A DNA stretch of 64,000 bases, from positions 22,952,346 through 23,016,345 of the forward strand of contig CM068323.1 of the NCBI GenBank assembly GCA_034766995.1, read 5' to 3'. Positions 62,720 through 64,000 of the stretch are shown here, piece after piece. Position 1 is the first letter of the stretch, and each line of letters starts with the position of its first letter. Source of the stretch: Acanthacorydalis orientalis (taxonomy: Eukaryota; Arthropoda; Insecta; Megaloptera; Corydalidae). Below the pieces are notes generated by a model. That model was not told where the DNA came from. It did no database searches and was given only the letters and a program-made list of their open reading frames with translations. The position numbers and the translations under genes are program-made.

Positions 62720-63477
62720 AAGTTTTCAATCATTGAAGATAAAATATATAGTTCCTAAATCTTAATTTTAACAATTACTAAGTCAAACGATTTCTTTAAA
62801 TTACTGCATTTTTATTTAATTAATTTTTCCCAGATTTTTCTGTACTTTGTCGGTATGAGGATACACGTTCATCGAAATGCGCTTAAGAATCCACCAAAAA
62901 TAATCAATAAGCAATTGTTGAAAGTTTTTGATCATAAAAATATTCCTGGCATGTGGAGTAAATGAGAAATTCACTTGTAAAAATGAATCTAGCCACAATG
63001 CCAAAACTATACTGTGATCAGAGACTTATTCTATTTAAGAGTATATCTTTTTACACAAGTAATTATTTTCATAGAAGAAATATATCAAATAATATATAAT
63101 TGCTATTTTTTGTGACTGTACTACTTTGAACTACCTTTTGTACATTCTTTACGAGCACATCTAGTCAGTAATATAGATGCACGTGATGAACATATATTTA
63201 AGAATAACTCTGAAGTATGAGAGAGAATTCCTGTGAGCACCCGAAACAATTTAATTAATTCGATGCTTCGGTGAATTCTATACTTGACTGAAGAAAGGTC
63301 AAAGAAATTTTATTCGTTTATTTTTCTCGAGAACAGCACGTTTGAATAATATTTCATTATTGTTTATCGAACGGTGAGACAGAATACAACACTAATCAAT
63401 TTTATAAAATCATTGCTGAGTTAGTGAATTTAAAAACTGTCAAAAAGAAATTATTTATCATTCATTGACAATTATAG

Positions 63478-63526
<49 letters not shown>

Positions 63527-63543
63527 TATATATATATATATAC
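63478..63543. repeat. (TA)n microsatellite, interrupted
   Basis: TA runs of about 66 bp in total with one ACACA interruption. Confidence 0.95.
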
Positions 63544-64000
63544 ATACTTGAATACTTAAAACAGTAACTGCTTTTAAAATCTACTGAGTTTTTGCACAGC
63601 TTACGAAAGTTATTATTTGCGAGTAATAATTCAGCAGTTCAAAGAAGTAAATGTAATGAATTAAATATGTAAAGTGTTTATATCCCTTGGTCGTTATAAC
63701 GGAAGAAGAATCCACAATAGCAACATTTCAGAGATAAAAATAATTTCTTAGTATTTGTTGTTGCCGCAAACTTAAATTACAACAATGTTATATAGGATGT
63801 TTAGTTGCCAGCATTTAAAATTCAGATGAATATGAATTGTTCTTAAGTGATTGGTGAACAAATTGTTATACTGTATCTAATCTAAATGATTTTATCTAAC
63901 ATAATTCATACCCTAAGCACTTTTTTCAAAGTTGGAATTTGATATTCTTTCATATTCTAGCTATATTTATTAGAATAAATCTTTTACTTGTTCTCAGTTA

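Larger units (their letters stand above)
61370..64000. other. AT-rich non-coding DNA to window end
   Basis: Apart from repeat copy F and two TA arrays nothing is recognised. The minus frame 62816-63004 is unremarkable. Confidence 0.6.

Overview
The window is a gene-poor, very AT-rich stretch of animal nuclear DNA. I find no convincing protein-coding gene, tRNA, rRNA or CRISPR array in its 64 kb. Roughly a quarter to 30 percent of bases look like G or C by eye (not counted). CpG is clearly not depleted: many otherwise AT-rich lines hold several CG steps, and small GC-richer islands are full of them. AT-rich desert plus CpG excess, insect-style transposon ends and possible conserved islands suggest an insect, most likely a hymenopteran such as a bee or wasp. 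That is an inference from composition, not from any recognised gene.

The dominant feature is about 70 short (TA)n arrays, typically 20-60 bp, spaced around every kilobase, some joined to CT/GA or CA/GT runs. Most long open reading frames are chance frames or (TAT ATA)n frames reading Ile-Tyr repeats. Several only open from TTG or GTG. Rough stop-codon arithmetic for this composition predicts about one 100-codon frame by chance in 64 kb.

Between the arrays are three other layers. (1) Transposon debris: a complete-looking 170-bp TA-flanked MITE at 51461-51630; single ends resembling hAT (8104), pogo/Tigger (19152, 58734), piggyBac (10444, 60285) and mariner (34382); a tail-to-tail pair of tRNA-SINE-like copies near 18.5-18.85 kb; and an unnamed dispersed repeat family with at least seven degenerate copies (2.6, 15.0, 42.0, 52.4, 56.6, 56.8 and 61.9 kb). 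(2) Structural curiosities: a perfect 62-bp palindrome at 48292-48353, a nested inverted repeat at 9351-9411 and a perfect 54-bp tandem duplication at 17898-18005. (3) GC- and CpG-richer islands without coding signature (9.1-9.4, 11.3-11.5, 16.1-16.3, 24.3-24.8, 28.6-29.0, 33.0-33.2, 40.9-41.3, 45.7-46.1, 47.0-48.2, 52.1-52.3, 55.5-56.0, 57.7-58.1 and 60.9-61.3 kb), several with homeodomain-, POU- or forkhead-like words. These are the best candidates for conserved regulatory DNA.

Taken together the window resembles a gene desert or the inside of a giant intron, possibly beside a developmental gene outside the window. No operon-like or pathway logic can be read from it.
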